64,000 nt of DNA from Gavia stellata (GCF_030936135.1 NC_082631.1:800721-864720); one strand, 5' to 3'; shown: positions 1 to 26,333, numbered from the stretch's first letter. Notes: generated from the sequence alone by a model not told the origin. A program made the numbers and translations.

Positions 1-680
1 AGCGCCCTTTCCCCTGCGGCGAGTGCGGCAAAGCCTTCGCCCTCAGCGCCACGCTGTTGCGGCACCAGCTGGTGCACACCGGCGAGCGCCCGCACCGCTG
101 CCCCGACTGTCCCCGCGCCTACACCCAAAGTGCCTACCTGGCCCAGCACCGCCTCACCGCCCACGCCGGCCAACGACCCCACGCCTGCCCCGAGTGCCCG
201 CGGGCCTTCGCCGACCGCGCCAACCTCCTGCGCCATCGCCGGGGCCACGTCGGCGCCCGGCCCCACGCCTGTGGGCAGTGCGGGCGACGCTTCGCCCAAC
301 GGGCGCATCTCCAGGCGCACGCCGGCACCCACGGCGGGCAGCAGCCCTTCGCCTGCGGGCAGTGCGGGCAGCTATTCGGGCGCCGGGCAGCGCTGGCGGC
401 TCACCGGCGGGTGCACGGTGGGCAGCGGCCCTTTGCCTGCGGGCAGTGCGGGCAGCGCTTCGCCCAACGAGCCAGCCTGGTAGAGCACGGCCGGCGGCAC
501 ACGGGCGAACGGCCTCACGGTTGTCCCCAGTGTCACCGCCGTTTCCGGCACCGCTCAGCGCTGCTGCGGCACCGACGGGCGCACGTCGGCGAGCGTCCCT
601 TCCCCTGCGCCCACTGCGGTCGCCGCTACAGCCGCAGTTCCAACCTCCTCCTGCACCAGCGAGTCCACGCACCCGACTAG
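1..680 (+). CDS. C2H2 zinc-finger protein, carboxy-terminal part
   Basis: The frame is open from the window edge (first whole codon at base 3) to TAG at 678-680, so the start lies to the left. It encodes eight consecutive C2H2 fingers, the last ending three residues before the stop (APD). Linkers are mostly non-canonical: HTGERP occurs twice, the others being HAGQRP, HVGARP, HGGQQP, HGGQRP and HVGERP. Predicted DNA-contact residues (-1,2,3,6) run L-A-T-R, Q-A-Y-Q, D-A-N-R, Q-A-H-A, R-A-A-A, Q-A-S-E, H-S-A-R, R-S-N-L. It is presumably a nuclear DNA-binding regulator; no KRAB, SCAN or BTB region is in view. It converges on PNPLA6, their stops being 605 bp apart. In human the gene past the PNPLA6 3' end is CAMSAP3, and ZNF358 lies on the other side of MCOLN1, so I do not assign a symbol. 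Confidence 0.9.
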   Translation, partial: RPFPCGECGKAFALSATLLRHQLVHTGERPHRCPDCPRAYTQSAYLAQHRLTAHAGQRPHACPECPRAFADRANLLRHRRGHVGARPHACGQCGRRFAQRAHLQAHAGTHGGQQPFACGQCGQLFGRRAALAAHRRVHGGQRPFACGQCGQRFAQRASLVEHGRRHTGERPHGCPQCHRRFRHRSALLRHRRAHVGERPFPCAHCGRRYSRSSNLLLHQRVHAPD

Positions 681-864
681 CACCCATGGGTGCCGCCGCG
701 GGGTGTTCACACAGCGTTACGGCGTGCCAACGAACACCGTGCCATGGCTTTTGCCGTGCCGGGGAAGGGGTGTCCGGCAGTGTCACCCCGCAGCCAGACG
801 CATCGTGCCCTGTGCCAGCCCCCAGCCTTGAAGCCTTCAACCCCCCCCCAGGCTGAGCGCCGCC

Positions 865-950
865 GGGTTAATTTTAAATAATAATAATTAAAAAAAAATA
901 AGAAAATATATAGTTGGGTTAATTTTAAATAATAATAATAATTAAAAAAA
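865..950 (+). other. AT-rich 3' end with duplicated ATTAAA poly(A) signals
   Basis: Two near-identical copies of a GTTAATTTTAAATAATAATA-type block (about 866-895 and 917-950) each end in ATTAAA (887-892 and 941-946). They lie 210-270 bp after the zinc-finger stop and are the only AT-rich stretch nearby, so they probably carry the poly(A) signal of that gene. The duplication gives two alternative sites about 54 bp apart. No AATAAA or ATTAAA is visible on the minus strand for PNPLA6 in this interval. Confidence 0.5.
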
Positions 951-1284
951 AGAAGAAAAATGAAAATATACAGCAGTCACGTCCTCTCCTCCCCCGTGGG
1001 GCACGGCTGGGCCTTGGAGGGGGGATTTGGGCCAGTGCAACAGTGCAGGGGTGGGGGGGGCAGGAAAATGGGGGTCCCTGGAGCCCCCCCCTGCGTCACC
1101 CCAGCTTGGGGACACGGCGGGACGAGTGGGAAAGTGCCGCGGGGCCGAGCCCCGGCCGGGGAAGCGGCCGCAGAAAGAGGCGGGGGGGGTGGAATTTGGG
1201 GCGTCGGGTAGCGGCGGTGGGGGGGGACACCCCCGGGGTGCGGAGGTAGTACCGGCTCTCGGGCTCCTTCGGTAGCGTTTGGGG

Positions 1285-15873
<14,589 letters not shown>

Positions 15874-16015
15874 CTAGGTGACACAACGTGGTGTTGGTGG
15901 CCTTGCCGGGATGGGGAGGTCCATCTCGGCCGTGGATAGGGGACGGTGGCAGCTGGGGGCTGGTGAAGCCCACCTGTGGCACCAGGCTTTTGGCCGGTTG
16001 GGCTTGGTGATGGCA

Positions 16016-16215
16016 NNNNNNNNNNNNNNNNNNNNNNNNNNNNNNNNNNNNNNNNNNNNNNNNNNNNNNNNNNNNNNNNNNNNNNNNNNNNNNNNNNNNN
16101 NNNNNNNNNNNNNNNNNNNNNNNNNNNNNNNNNNNNNNNNNNNNNNNNNNNNNNNNNNNNNNNNNNNNNNNNNNNNNNNNNNNNNNNNNNNNNNNNNNNN
16201 NNNNNNNNNNNNNNN
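16016..16215. other. Assembly gap of 200 N
   Basis: Exactly 200 N, probably a placeholder. It lies just 5' of the first recognisable PNPLA6 exon (15744-15873), so the gap and the arrays beside it probably hide the promoter, membrane-anchor exon and start of the first regulatory domain. Confidence 0.95.
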
Positions 16216-16800
16216 ACCCGGGGGCACCACCAGCTCTGTCCCCCCATGGGCACCCCAAGGTGACAGCACCCACTATCAGCTCTGTCCCCCCATGGGTGGT
16301 GGCACCCACTGCCAGCCCTGACCCCCCATGGGCACCCCAAGGTGACAGCACCCACTATCAGCTCTGTCCCCCATGGGTGGTGGCACCCACCGCCAGCCCT
16401 GTCCCCCCATGGGCACCCCAAGGTGATAGCACCCACTATCAGCTCTGTCCCCCATGGGTGGTGGCACCCACTGCCAGCCCTGACCCCCCATGGGCACCCC
16501 AAGGTGATAGCACCCACCACCAACCCTGTCCCCCACGGGTGGTGGCACCCACCGCCAGCCCTGTCCCCCCATGGGCACCCCAAGGTGACAGCACCCACCA
16601 CCAACCCTGTCCCCCACGGGTGGTAGCACCCACCGCCAGCTCTGTCCCCCCATGGGCACCCCAAGGTGACAGCACCCACCACCAGCCCTGTCCCCCATGG
16701 GTGGTGGCACCCACCACCAGCCCTGTCCCGCCACGGGCACCCCGGGGTGACAGCACCCACCATCCCACCTCCACAGCCCTGTGACACCCCAGGGTGACAT
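16216..16800. repeat. Minisatellite, about 81-bp unit, abutting the gap
   Basis: About seven copies of GGGCACCCCAAGGTGACAGC with CCATGGGTGGTGGCACCC and CAGCCCTGTCCCCC. Copies run directly into the N block, so the gap was probably caused by this array. Confidence 0.9.
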
Positions 16801-17399
16801 CCCCACTACTACCCCTGTCCCCACAGGCACCCCAGGGTGCTGGCACCCCCCACCCTCCCTCGCCCCGGCCCAGGGGTTCCCACAGCAGCACAGACCCACT
16901 GGTCTCCCAGGGCGCTTTATTCTCCCATCACGGGGGCACCCACCGGGACCCCACATGGGGCACAACTCCCCCCCCGCAACCCCAAAACAGGGCGCAAAAC
17001 CCAGGGCGAGCAACACCCCTGTGAGCTGAGACCAGCCACAACTCAGTCCACGAATGAAAGCAGTGTTAAGAGCAGCGCCAACCACCCCCACCATTACCAG
17101 GCCCCCGATTTTGGGTTCAATTGGGCCTTTTTGGGTGCTGGGAAGGCAGGCGGAGGCGGCGATGCCTGGTACGAGCGGCCACTGGCCCCGCTCCAGCCGG
17201 GAGCGGCTGCTCCTCCGGTTACAAAACATGCCCTTGACCCGTCCCGTGGCGCGTAAACAGCTCCGGGGGGGGTGACACCGGCCCTCTGCCCAAACCGCAG
17301 CCCTCGGGACAGGGACAAGGGACCCGTTTCGCTCTTACCCCACTGCCCCGGTCCCGGCTGGAGTGGGACAGAGGTGCCTGGGGGGGGGGGGTCAAAGGG
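16801..17399. other. Non-repetitive spacer between PNPLA6 and MCOLN1
   Basis: I recognise no exon here on either strand. It holds the only canonical poly(A) signal on the minus strand below MCOLN1: AATAAA at 16916-16921, reading leftward. A minus-strand open frame (ends about 17229) starts in unique sequence but matches no family I know. Confidence 0.5.
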
Positions 17400-17449
17400 A
17401 GCTGCTGCTCCCCCCGAAATGGCTGCAGGGCTCCAGGACGAGGCTCTGA

Positions 17450-18310
17450 TGCTGCCACAGGGCAGCTGGGCTTGGGGACAAGGGCAGGGACGAGTCCCCG
17501 ACGTGGCCAAGGAGCCGAGGGGCTCGGGGATGGAGTCCTGACGCTGCCAGGGGACCGTAGAGCTTGGGGACAAGGACAGGGACGAGTCCCCAGCGTGGCC
17601 AAGGGATGGAGCCCTGACAGTGCCAGGGGACCGTAGAGCCTGGGGACAAGGACAGGGACAAGTCCCCAACACGGCCAAGGGGCCGAGGATGGAGCCATGA
17701 CGCTGCCAGGGGACCGCAGGGCTTGGGGACAAGGACAGGGACGAGTCCCCAACACGGCCAAGGGGCCGAGGATGGAGCCATGACGCTGCCAGGGGACCGC
17801 AGGGCTTGGGGACAAGGACAGGGACGAGTCCCCAACACGGCCAAGGGGCCGAGGATGGAGCCATGACGCTGCCAGGGGACCGCAGGGCTTGGGGACAAGG
17901 ACAGGGACGAGTCCCCAACACGGCCAAGGGGCCGAGGATGGAGCCATGACGCTGCCAGGGGACCGCAGAGCTTGGGGACAAGGACAGGGACGAGTCCCCA
18001 ACACGGCCAAGGGGCCGAGGATGGAGCCATGACGCTGCCAGGGGACCGCAGGGCTTGGGGACAAGGACAGGGACGAGTCCCCAACACGGCCAAGGGGCCG
18101 AGGATGGAGCCATGACGCTGCCAGGGGACCGCAGAGCTTGGGGACAAGGGCAGGGACGAGTCCCCGACGTGGCCAAGGGGCTGAGGATGGAGCCCTGACG
18201 CTGCCAGGGGACTGGAGAGCTTGGGGACAAGGGCAGGGACAAGTCCCTGACGTGGCCAAGGGACCAGGGGGCTTGGGGACGAGTCCCCAAGGCAGCCAAG
18301 GGGCTGGGGG
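17450..18310. repeat. Minisatellite, 83-bp unit
   Basis: About ten close copies containing GACGCTGCCAGGGGACCGCA, GCTTGGGGACAAGGACAGGG and CCAACACGGCCAAGGGGCCG. Central copies differ at only a few bases. It may lie in the 3' UTR of MCOLN1 if the AATAAA at 16916 is used. Confidence 0.9.
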
Positions 18311-18354
18311 GGCTTTACAATGAGGTTTCGGCCACATCCCCGATGCAGCCGAGG

Positions 18355-18545
18355 GGTCGCAGGGCTCCAGGCTCAAAGTTACCCCCCAAAAACACATCCG
18401 AGGGGTCACAGGGCTCCAAGTTACCCCCCCAAAACACATCCGAGGGGTCACAGGGCTCCAAGTTGCCCCCCCAAAACACATCCGAGGGGTCACAGGGCTC
18501 CAAGTTGCCCCCCCAAAACACATCCGAGGGGTCACAGGGCTCTAC
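18355..18545. repeat. Minisatellite, 42-bp unit
   Basis: About four and a half copies of AGGGCTCCAAGTTGCCCCCC joined to AAAACACATCCGAGGGGTCAC, between the 83-bp array and the MCOLN1 stop. Confidence 0.9.
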
Positions 18546-18815
18546 GTTGAGCCCCCGAAAGGTTCAAATCCTCCAGTTCAGGATTAGGAGCAGCAAAGCC
18601 AAGGTCCGTCAAGAAAAATAAAGAGGGCCACAAGCGTCCGTCTAACGTCCCCCGCGTGCAGGGGACGCGGGCGCCGTCTCTCCCCACTCCTTCCGGGCCC
18701 CGAGCCGATAAAAGCAGACGATAAAATAAATTAAAAGCGCTCGGGGCCGGGGGCGGGGAGCACAGGGCACCGCTCCCTCATGTCCCTGGGGGTCCGCGCC
18801 GAGGGGTCCTCCCCC

Positions 18816-21800
18816 TCAATTCACCAGCAGCGCGTTGTCTTGCAGAGGAGCCCTGCGGGGAGACAGCGCTGGTGGTAACGGGGGGAAATCTGGGGAATTT
18901 GGGGAAGGCGGCTGCGATTTTGGAAACGAGACCCAGCCATAGGTAAAGGGACACCCCCCACACACCCCAGAAACGAGGCGGGTGGGAAGCAGGGAGCCAC
19001 GAGGGTAGCGAGGGGTGGACGCAGAGAGCCCACGTACCCCGGTTATACCCCCGTGGAGGGGTCCCCAAGGGCACAGAGCTATTTTGGGGTGCCGGCAAGA
19101 GACTCCCCGGCACGGAGAGGGGCTGGAAATGATGATCCATGGGGGATCAGCCACGTACGAGGAGCCAGCGGTGAAAATAGCCGTAAAACCCTCCTCTCCC
19201 GGCACGCAGGAGGGAGCGGCGTAGATAACGGGGGGGTCGCAGAGCGTACCCGGCCCTGACCCACCGGCTAGAAGCCCACGCCGTTGCCCCCCGCACCAAC
19301 ATCGCCCGCTCACCGCTCGCAGCAGCAGAAGACGGAGCAGGACGAGGCGCTGTCGCGACGGTACTTGCCCGATTTGGGGCTGTCCTTGCACTGGGCGATG
19401 TAGGCGTGGAGCTGGGAGACGGGCGCTTCGCCCTCGCACTGGTGCTGCGGGGAAAGGGGACAGGGAAGCTGAATCGCTCCGGCAAGGGGGAAAACAAATC
19501 CCCCCCCCCCCAAAAAAAACCCAAAAAAAGCCCCACCTTGATGGTCTCGTAGGAACCGGTGATGAGGGCGATGAAGAGGCTGAGGACCATGTAGATGAAG
19601 AGGCTGATGAAGGTGTACAGGTAGATCTGGCTGAAGAGCCACACCAAATAACTGTTCTGTTGCATCTCGGCGAAGGTAACGAACATGTCGTCCCCGTTGA
19701 TGAGGGAGAAGAGGCACTCGGACACCATGGAAAGGGATCGGAACTGGGATGGGAGGTGACAAAGGGCTGGTAGCCAGCCCCGGTCACCATGTCACCCCTT
19801 CCACCGCCAGGCTGGAAGCTCCCAAAGAGGGAGCGAGCGCTCCCGAACACCCTACGTGCCACCCCGATGCCGTCGTGCCACGAGGAGAGAGGCTGCGGCA
19901 AAGAGCAGCGCCGTATCTAACTCGCGCTGCCAAAACGGGGACCGGCCCCGCACCCGTCTCCTCCCAAATCTGGGCAGGGAATCGCCCGGAGGTGGGTGAA
20001 GCCCACCCTGTCCCAGAGCGGCACCTTGACGTGGTACGGGCCCAGCACGATCCACCCGCAGAAGCAGTAGCCCAGATAGATGACGGCCACGCAGCAGCAG
20101 AAGCGGATGACGTTGGGGAGGGCTACCCGCAGCGTGACGATGAGGATCTGGTGGAGGAAAACCGGTCGGGATTAACCCCCGTCTTCCGCCGAGGGTGCTG
20201 GCGGGAGGGGACCCAACAGTGGTTAAAGCACCCCGTGCAAACCCCGAGGTCCCCGGCAGAGCAGGATAGGGACCCAGGGGACACACAGCAGCCGTAGGAC
20301 GAGCCTGAGCTCGCCCAGGCGCTCAGGGCCAGGCTGGCACAGCCGTTCCCAGCCCTGGAAATTGTCCCCTTGGCTCCCAGGTCACCTCCCCAGCATCACT
20401 CACGTTGTACTTCTGGAAGAAGGTGAGGTAGCGAATGACCCCGACCCAGACCAGCAGCGTGGAGGTGCCCAGGAGGATGCTGCAGACGTCGTAGCTGGCG
20501 AAGTTCTGCAGGGACAGAGGTGTCACGGGCCTGAGGCACGGCCAACGCCATCCCCGAAGTCCCCAACGCCGTCTCTGAAGCCCTAACAACCCTCCGCAGT
20601 GGCCACAAGCTGGCAGCAAGCGAAATCCTTGTGCCACAAGCCACGATGCAGCAGCAGACAGGACCCTGCCTGTCCCTTTGTTGCCATCTCCCTGTCCCAA
20701 AAGGGAAAGGGGGGGCTCTGGGGTCCCAGCTGGGCCAGGACCGCTCAGGAGCGATGCCTGTCCCCCTAACCTGCCGTCAGGGCTCTGATCGCATCCAGGA
20801 CAGCTTCACCGGGGCAGAAAACACGCTGCCAGCACCCAGGAGAGGCAGTTTCGTGGCCAAATGGGAAGGCTTGCCCCTGCCACATGGAAACGTCCCCTCC
20901 CCGGAGCATGGGGACACTTGTGCCAGCAGCCCCAGCGCACCCAGGATCTGCAAAACCTCCGGCTTTGCTCCCCGATGTCCCCATACCTTGGACTCGATGC
21001 CGATCTTCATGATGGTTCCCAGCACGGTCAGGACGTCGCTGATCACCAGGAGGATGTACCAGCCGTTGAGGAACTCCATGCGATCCGACAAGCACACGCT
21101 TTGGTTGTAACGGCGCTGGAAGAACCGGCTGAACTCCTGCGTGGGGAGGAAAAATGGGGTCCTTTACCCACCGGCCGGAGACTTTTGCCCGTCTCGCAGC
21201 ACATACAGCTTTAACCGAACATCCCCGTGGGGTAAGGGCCTCCTCCGAAACCCGGCAGCGTCCCGGTGGCAGCTCTGCCCGTCCCCACCGGTTACACCGT
21301 GGAGGATAGGTACGGTTAGCGCCGCTTCCCACTGTCCCACCACTCACGTGCTGCAGCATCAGGCCCCGGATAATGGAGCGAGCGCAGAGGATGAAGGAGA
21401 GCGAGCAGACGAGGATGACGACAACGTCGAAGAACAGCCGGAAGGAGTTGTCACCTGCAAGAGGCGCGGTGGCTCTTCTTAACGAGGGGGGACAGCCACC
21501 CAGGAGCACCCTGAGCCCTCCCACGCAGCCCTCTGGCACCCACTGGGGACAGACGTCACCTTTGTCACACCCTCGCGGCTCCCACCTCGGCCGAAGACGC
21601 TGGGATCTTTGCACTCCTTGATGTCAGCCCGGTTGTCGAGGTGGATTTTCACCCGGCCGCTGTGCGCTTTGTTGTCGAAGGTGATCTGGGGAGAAGGGGG
21701 ACAGTTACCGCCCGTGAAACCGCCTGGCAGCTCAACGCTGCCCGTACCCGGTCCCTACGGGCCCACGAGGGCCACCGTCACGCCCGCGCAGTCCGGCTGG

Positions 21801-24800
21801 ACCATCCCCGAGGCGGGGAGCGGCACCAACGCACTCACGGTGATGGTGAAGGTGTAGCAGTCAGGGATCTCGTTGTTGATAATGGTTTGGATGTTGATGG
21901 CTTTCAACTTGAACTGGATGGTGACGTTGATGAGTCTGTGGGAGGGGACACTCGTTAATCCTCCTCCTGGGGCTTGTCCAGGGTGTCTCAGCCCACGTAG
22001 ACCCCCCAAAATCCCCAAAACACAGCACCGAGAGTCAAAACAATCGACAGAGAGGGGGTAAGCACCTTCCTTGGGGGTGTGTACAGCCCCAGGAAAGGGT
22101 GTCTCCAGCTTTAGAGGAGCAAATCACACCCAACCTGCCCCAGGGTCGGTGAATTTTGCTTCAAGGGGGAAGTTAGACCAGCTGGAAGAAACAGTGCCAC
22201 AAGCTACACAGCATTTCTCTGCACTAGCAGCAGCAGCGTCCCTCTGCCCGGCACCGGCAAGAAGACGGGGCCTGCCCACGCTGATAACGTGCCCACAACT
22301 GCAGGGTTTGGCCACGGGCCCTCAAAACGCTGCCGAAAGTCAGCGCAGGGTTTCAGGGAGAGGAAAACAAGCCCCAACGCGGGTGTTGCAGGACAGCAGC
22401 GGTGCCTCGGGGTCAGCTCTGCGGCCAACGCCAATGGAGACGGGGCCGGAAAGCAGCTGTCCTGTTGTGCAACCTCACCGGTTTCACATCTCCCTCGGCA
22501 CAGGGTTGGATTTGTTTCTATCCTGCGAGCGGTTTTTAAAACCAACGGGGGCTTTTCCATCCCAGCAGCGGGCTTCAGCGCGAGGAAGTCCCCGCGTTGG
22601 GATCCCCGTTCCACCCTTGCCCATACCCTGCGCCGACGTGATGCCCCCAGCACCCAAATGCTGGGACACCCCGGACTGCGCTATGGCATAGGCGATTACT
22701 TGTGAAATTTGAGGGTGAAGTTCTTGTAGCTGCGGTCCAGCTCCGGGGGCAGAGGCTGTGGGTCCTCGGGATCCACTCCCAGGCAGTCTGCAGGGAGGGA
22801 GAAGCGCCTTCAGGGAAGCCCGAGGCCCCACACAGACCCCTTGGATCCCCTCAAGCCCAGCACAAGGACCAAAAACCTCCCCGGGATCCAGCGGAGGCTG
22901 TGGGAAAAAGAATCTCAGCCTCACCGTCCCCAAAACCCACCTGTGACAATCTTGGGGTCGATGTTGAAGGTGTCGTTGGCCGGATCGATGCGCCCTTTAC
23001 GGTAGTACTGCTGGCAAAGCATGAGGGCCGACTGGTTCCCTCTGCTCTCCCCCCGCACGTAGGCGTAACGGCCGATGGTCTCGTTGGGAATGGCCAAGTA
23101 CTGGAGAAGGAGATGCCCTCAGCGGCTGGATGTGACCCCGAGCTACCTCCGTGTCCCCAAGCCACCTCCCTGTCCCCTTCTGCCTGTGGCTCTCACCTTC
23201 TCCACGGCATAAAACATGCGGTCGTAGAGGTCGCGTTGCGTGTAGACGGCGTAGGAGTCGTCCGCGCCGTCCACGTAGTCCTTCAGGAAGAGGTGTTTGA
23301 AGGCGATGGTGTTCTCCTCCTTGAACGTCACCACCATCTGGTTGCTGAGCCCGAAGAGGATGAGCTGAGGGACAAAGGAGACCACGATTAAATCCCTGCC
23401 CCAGCGGTTCCATAAACAACGAGGCCACGGCCCAAAACACAGCTGTTTCACCCCAAAGATCCTCGCAGGAGGCAAAACGCCATCACCCTACACTTGGGTG
23501 ACCCCAAGACGACAAGGGCCAGCTAGCACGTCCCCAGGGTTGTCCCCACGTCCACCTGGTTGCCCCTAAACCTCTTAAGCTGCCTGTTTTCCTGCGGCAA
23601 AGCTCCTCTCCCACCGCAGACGGGTGGGAGGACAATCTCCTTGGGGACAGGCATGTGTCCCGCTGCAGCCAGGGGGAGGACAAGCTCCTTGGGGACACGC
23701 ACGCATCCCCTCCAGCGTCACCAAGCACCCCGGGAACACGGCAGCTGAGCGGACCCTGATCTTCATCCTTCCTTCATCAGCATTTTTCTCCCCTGCCTGC
23801 ACGCTCTAAAACCCTCCCCGTGCTGGTAATTAACTTGTATTTATTAACACAAGACACCGCTCGTTAGCGCTGCTCCTTGGCGGGGTGAGGGCACGGGTGG
23901 CTCTGGGTGACACCGCTCAAAGCACCCAGGATAACAGCGTGGCGCTGAGCTGGGTGCAGGCAGCCAGGCTGCGCTGAGCAGGCAGAAAAGAGGGGGGTCA
24001 AGGCCCCGACGCCCCCATTTCCCTCACCGGGAGGGGGATGTCACGTGCCAGCTGCTTCCTCAGCGCCTCGTGACCGCAGCCCGGCAGCTCCCAGGGGATT
24101 TTCCGCCCTGGGATAGAGCCTGGCGCCTGTACGGCAGCCGGTGACACGCTGGGGAGGGGGGTGTCCTTTCTGCCCCCCCTTTTTTGGGGCACCCTGGCAT
24201 CACCCACTGCCTGTGACACCCCAGGACCCCAAGAATGTGCCACCAGAGTAACCCCAACAGACACCCCCGCCCAGGGAACCTCTCCTGAGTCCCCCACTGT
24301 CCCCAAGCCCCACGCCCCAACCCCCCAGCGCTCCCCACGATGTCCCCAAGCCCCACCAAGGGTGTCCCCTCCTATGTCCCCGTGCCCAGAGGTCACCTCC
24401 TGTCCTCAGAGCCCCCCCCGGACTGCCTGTGTCATTGTCAACCTCCAATTTGTTATGCCCCAGTGTCGCACTACCCATTGCCCCTCAGTGCCACCATGGT
24501 GCCCCCCTCCCTGCTGTCCCCATGTCCCAGGGGACCCTCTCCCCAGTGTCCCTGTGCCCAGTGTCCCCATGCCAACTGCCCCCGTCCCCAGTGTCCCCCT
24601 GTCCCAGGCCCCCCCAGTGCCTCCCTCCTCGGTGTCCCAAGGTCCCAGGACCCCCCCAGTGTCCCTCCCCCGTGTCCCCAGGACCCCCACAGTGTCCCCC
24701 TCCCCAGTGTCCCCAGGTCCCAGGACCCTCCCCCCAGTGTCCCCAGGTCCCAGGACCCCCCCCCCCCCAGTGTCCCTCTCTCCTGTGTCCCCAGGTCCCA

Positions 24801-26299
24801 GGACCCCCCCCCCAGTGTCCCCAGGACCCCCCCAAGTGTCCCCAGGTCCCAGGACCCCCCCCAGTGTCCCCCTCCCCAGTGTCCCCAGGTCCCAGGACCC
24901 CCCCAGTGTCCCTCTCTCCTGTGTCCCCAGGTCCCAGGACCCCCCCAGTGACCCCAGGACCCCCCCCAAGTGTCCCCAGGTCCCAGGACCCCCCCCCAGT
25001 ATCCCCCTCCCTGGTGTCCCCAGGTCCCAGGACACCCCCCCCCCCAGTGTCCCCAGGTCCCAGGACACCCCCCCCCCAGTGTCCCCCTCCCCGGTGTCCC
25101 CAGGCCCCGGTGCCCCCCTCGCCCCAGGGCCACCCCTCCCCGGTGTCCCCAGGTCCCAGGACCCCCCTCCCAGTGTCCCTCTCTCCTGTGTCCCCAGGTC
25201 CCAGGACCCCCCCCAAGTGTCCCCAGGTCCCAGGACCCCCCCCAAGTGTCCCCAGGTCCCAGTGTCCCCAGGTCCCAGGACCACCCCCCAGTGTCCCCAG
25301 GTCCCAGGACCACCCCCCAGTGACCCCAGGACCCCCCCCAAGTGTCCCCAGGACCCCCCCCAAGTGTCCCCAGGTCCCAGGACCGCCCCCCTCAGTGTCC
25401 CCCTCCCCGGTGTCCCCCGGCCCCGGTGCCCCCGTCTCCCCAGGGCCACCCCTCCCCGGTGTCCCCCGGCCCCGGTGCCCCCCTCGCCCCAGGGCCACCC
25501 CTCCCCGGTGTCCCCCGGCCCCGGTGCCCCCGTCTCCCCAGGGACACCCCTCCCCGGTGTCCCCCGGCCCCGGTGCCCCCGTCTCCCCAGGGACACCCCT
25601 CCCCGGTGTCCCCAGGCCCCGGTGTCCCCGTCGCCCCAGGGCCACCCCTCCCCGGTGTCCCCCGGCCCCGGTGCCCCCCTCGCCCCAGGGCCACCCCTCC
25701 CCGGTGTCCCCCGGCCCCGGTGCCCCCCTCGCCCCAGGGCCACCCCTCCCCGGTGTCCCCCGGCCCCGGTGCCCCCCTCGCCCCAGGGCCACCCCTCCCC
25801 GGTGTCCCCCGGCCCCGGTGCCCCCCTCGCCCCAGGGCCACCCCTCCCCGGTGTCCCCAGGCCCCGGTGCCCCCGTCGCCCCAGGGCCACCCCTCCCCGG
25901 TGTCCCCCGGCCCCGGTGTCCCCGCACCTGGACGGTGACAAGGAGGATCTTGGCCAGTTGCAGCCCCAACTTAACGGGTCGCCGCCCCCGGGCCCGGTAC
26001 TTATCGCAGGGGCTCATGAAGAAGTATTTGAGGCGGCGTCGCAGCTCTTCTTCCTCCGCCACCACCGGAGACTCCGTCGTGCCATAGGCGGGGCCGCGGC
26101 CCAGCAGCCGCTCGGTTTCTGAGGGGAAACGGCCGTTAACCGGCGGGTACCGAGGGCCTCCGCCGGGGAGGGCGGCGGGGAGGGCGGCGCGGGCCGGTAC
26201 CGGCCCGCGCCGCCCTCCCCGCCGCCCTCCCCGGCCCCGTTCCCCCCCCCCCGCGCTCAGCCCGGTCCCCGGTTGCCGCTCACCGGACGGGGCCGCCAT
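18816..26299 (-). CDS. MCOLN1: Mucolipin-1 (TRPML1) lysosomal cation channel, complete
   Basis: Tetrameric late-endosome/lysosome channel releasing Ca2+ and other cations, activated by PI(3,5)P2. Fourteen exons: 26299-26284, 26118-25928, 23364-23197, 23100-22941, 22787-22700, 21935-21839, 21685-21586, 21454-21348, 21136-20987, 20505-20404, 20147-20025, 19743-19537, 19444-19314, 18852-18816; 558 residues (human 580), all phases consistent. Seen: amino-terminal dileucine signal [27 protein letters not shown], a large lumenal loop with N-glycosylation sequons (NETI, NQSA, NDTF, NFTL, NVTI), transmembrane helices from [20 protein letters not shown] onward, selectivity filter NGDDMF (about 450-455), palmitoylation-type CCC, and the end ALLVN. 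The ATG at 26299 is the only one before ETERLL in frame. The carboxy-terminal dileucine context is QDNALL, where human has EEHSLL. Lies upstream of PNPLA6 in the same orientation, as in mammals. Confidence 0.97.
24575..25927. repeat. C-rich compound minisatellite in MCOLN1 intron 2
   Basis: Two sub-arrays. From 24575 to about 25390, units of about 33 bp: CCCAGGTCCCAGGACCCCCC plus AGTGTCCC. From 25405 to 25927, exact 49-bp units: CCCCGGTGTCCCCCGGCCCC plus a CGCCCCAGGGCCACCCCT half, about eleven copies. The array runs up to the donor of exon 2 (25928). The minus (transcribed) strand is G-rich with many potential quadruplexes. The intron remainder 23365-24574 holds no feature I recognise. Confidence 0.9.
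26162..26235. repeat. Perfect 74-bp palindrome in MCOLN1 intron 1
   Basis: Two 37-bp arms with no spacer, centred on GGTACC at 26196-26201; every pair from 26162/26235 to 26198/26199 is complementary, checked base by base. The arms are almost wholly G+C (GGGGAGGGCGGCG type). The intron is only 165 bp, so nearly half of it would fold as one hairpin in RNA. A fold-back sequencing or assembly error is the main alternative. Confidence 0.9.
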
Positions 26300-26333
26300 A
26301 GCGCCGCCGCACCGCGGCTTCAGCCGCCCCGTC

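Noticed and set aside
16276-17229. Minus-strand open frame beginning in unique sequence upstream of the 81-bp array
   Set aside because: No recognisable family, splice signals or codon pattern; the second half is repeat.
24161-26122. Proline-rich plus-strand open frame of about 650 codons and glycine-rich minus-strand mates
   Set aside because: They coincide with the C-rich array in MCOLN1 intron 2; the minus frame includes exon 2 by chance. No domain or signal peptide is visible.
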